From: Planctomycetota bacterium
GTDB taxonomy: Bacteria; Planctomycetota; Phycisphaerae; Tepidisphaerales; Tepidisphaeraceae
DNA length: 6,434 bases
NCBI GenBank assembly: GCA_029777755.1
Contig: JAKORQ010000243.1
Location: 1-6,434, forward strand
Direction of reading: 5' to 3'
In this document: positions 5,906 through 6,434 of the stretch, one piece after another
Numbering within the stretch: position 1 is the first letter of the stretch
Layout: each line of letters opens with the position of its first letter
The notes under the pieces: model-generated
Told to the model about the DNA's origin: nothing
Databases searched by the model: none
The model's input: only the letters and a program-made list of their open reading frames with translations
Translations under genes and position numbers: made by a program

Positions 5906-6434
5906 ATGAACAGTGACATGGACAATCTCCGCTTCGAGGACCCCGAGCTGAAAAAGGCGCTTAACCGTGCCTTGCCGAAGGTTCTTGCGCCGGAAGCTCT
6001 CAGGCTCAAGCTGGAACGTGAGCTAGGTGAGTTGTCCACCGCCCCCGACCTCCCGCTGACGCAGCCCTCCAATCCCTGGCACATAAGCACCTGGTTCACG
6101 TCGCACAGACGACTGGCGATTGCCGCATCCATCGCCGGACTAGGACTTGGCATCGGGCTATTCTTCGCCTCCAGCAGCTTCAACCAGCCCACACCTGCTG
6201 GAGGCACTTCGTTGGTGGCCGCTGATCCGGTGATCGTGGAGGGCGCCCTGGTACGCCATGACGAGATGCACCAGTCGCTGGCACGCGGGCGCGATCAATT
6301 GCGCCAGTCGCTGCTGAGCGTACCGGAGGCACGCGAGCAGGTTCGGCGCGAGGTGGCCCTGCCGGTACCTTTCGTGGACTTGAGTTCACAGGGCTGGCAG
6401 TTCGCCGGGGCCAAGCCCTGTCGCATGGGCACGT
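5906..6434 (+). CDS. Putative membrane anti-sigma factor (3' end beyond window)
   Basis: The frame from ATG 5906 stays open to the end of the window, giving 176 residues without a stop codon. The visible part has an acidic and amphipathic cytoplasmic-looking N-terminus (1-60, with APEALRLKLERELGEL at 28-43), one membrane helix (about 70-89), then a soluble extracytoplasmic region ending in GWQFAGAKPCRMG (163-175). Topology, position behind an ECF sigma gene, and the GW-x-F-x-G-A-x-x-C-x-x-G stretch fit transmembrane anti-sigma factors, which hold the sigma factor at the membrane until a signal releases it. There is no His-x3-Cys-x2-Cys zinc motif in the N-terminal part; in fact there is no cysteine before C171. 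No Shine-Dalgarno sequence precedes the ATG; M5 at 5918 is an alternative start. Translation may depend on coupling to the sigma gene. The function is inferred mainly from context. Confidence 0.75.
   Translation, partial: MNSDMDNLRFEDPELKKALNRALPKVLAPEALRLKLERELGELSTAPDLPLTQPSNPWHISTWFTSHRRLAIAASIAGLGLGIGLFFASSSFNQPTPAGGTSLVAADPVIVEGALVRHDEMHQSLARGRDQLRQSLLSVPEAREQVRREVALPVPFVDLSSQGWQFAGAKPCRMGT

Overview
The window is 6.4 kb of high-GC bacterial chromosome. All of its genes lie on the + strand and are tightly packed; no intergenic gap exceeds about 145 bases. I see no mobile element, CRISPR array or prophage gene. The source looks like a free-living, probably anaerobic or microaerophilic bacterium. 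Three things lean towards Planctomycetota (perhaps Phycisphaerae): the wording of the RimO N-terminus (SLGCPKNLVDSEKMLG), a tRNA gene without an encoded CCA, and an ECF sigma factor paired with a membrane anti-sigma-like protein. This assignment is an impression from protein sequence, not a proof.

Layout. Positions 32-244 hold a small two-helix DUF2905 membrane protein. Positions 345-842 hold rubrerythrin, with a strong ribosome binding site and its own intrinsic terminator (865-900), so it looks like a single-gene unit for peroxide detoxification. Positions 985-2409 hold rimO, the radical-SAM methylthiotransferase that modifies ribosomal protein S12. About 30 bases later comes a solitary beta-class DNA methyltransferase (2440-3492) with no restriction enzyme beside it in the window. 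A long hairpin follows its stop codon directly (3498-3532).

Next come two consecutive multi-spanning membrane proteins of unknown function (3578-4333 and 4397-5122). The second resembles the TM7S3/TM198-like (DUF4203) fold. The first shows a similar glycine-rich helix pattern, so they may be diverged tandem paralogues.

The right end has a tRNA-Leu(CAG) gene (5192-5275) with a good sigma-70-type promoter (5150-5177) and a textbook terminator (5288-5313). Only 17 bases after the terminator starts an ECF-type sigma factor (5331-5873). It is followed by the 5' part of a single-pass membrane protein (from 5906, running off the window), which is probably its anti-sigma partner. The short sigma leader and a hairpin that could alternatively pair with the anti-sigma start codon are the regulatory points most worth checking.

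I do not see a clearly new biological system here. The most open questions are the tandem membrane-protein pair, the orphan methyltransferase and the wiring of the sigma/anti-sigma unit.
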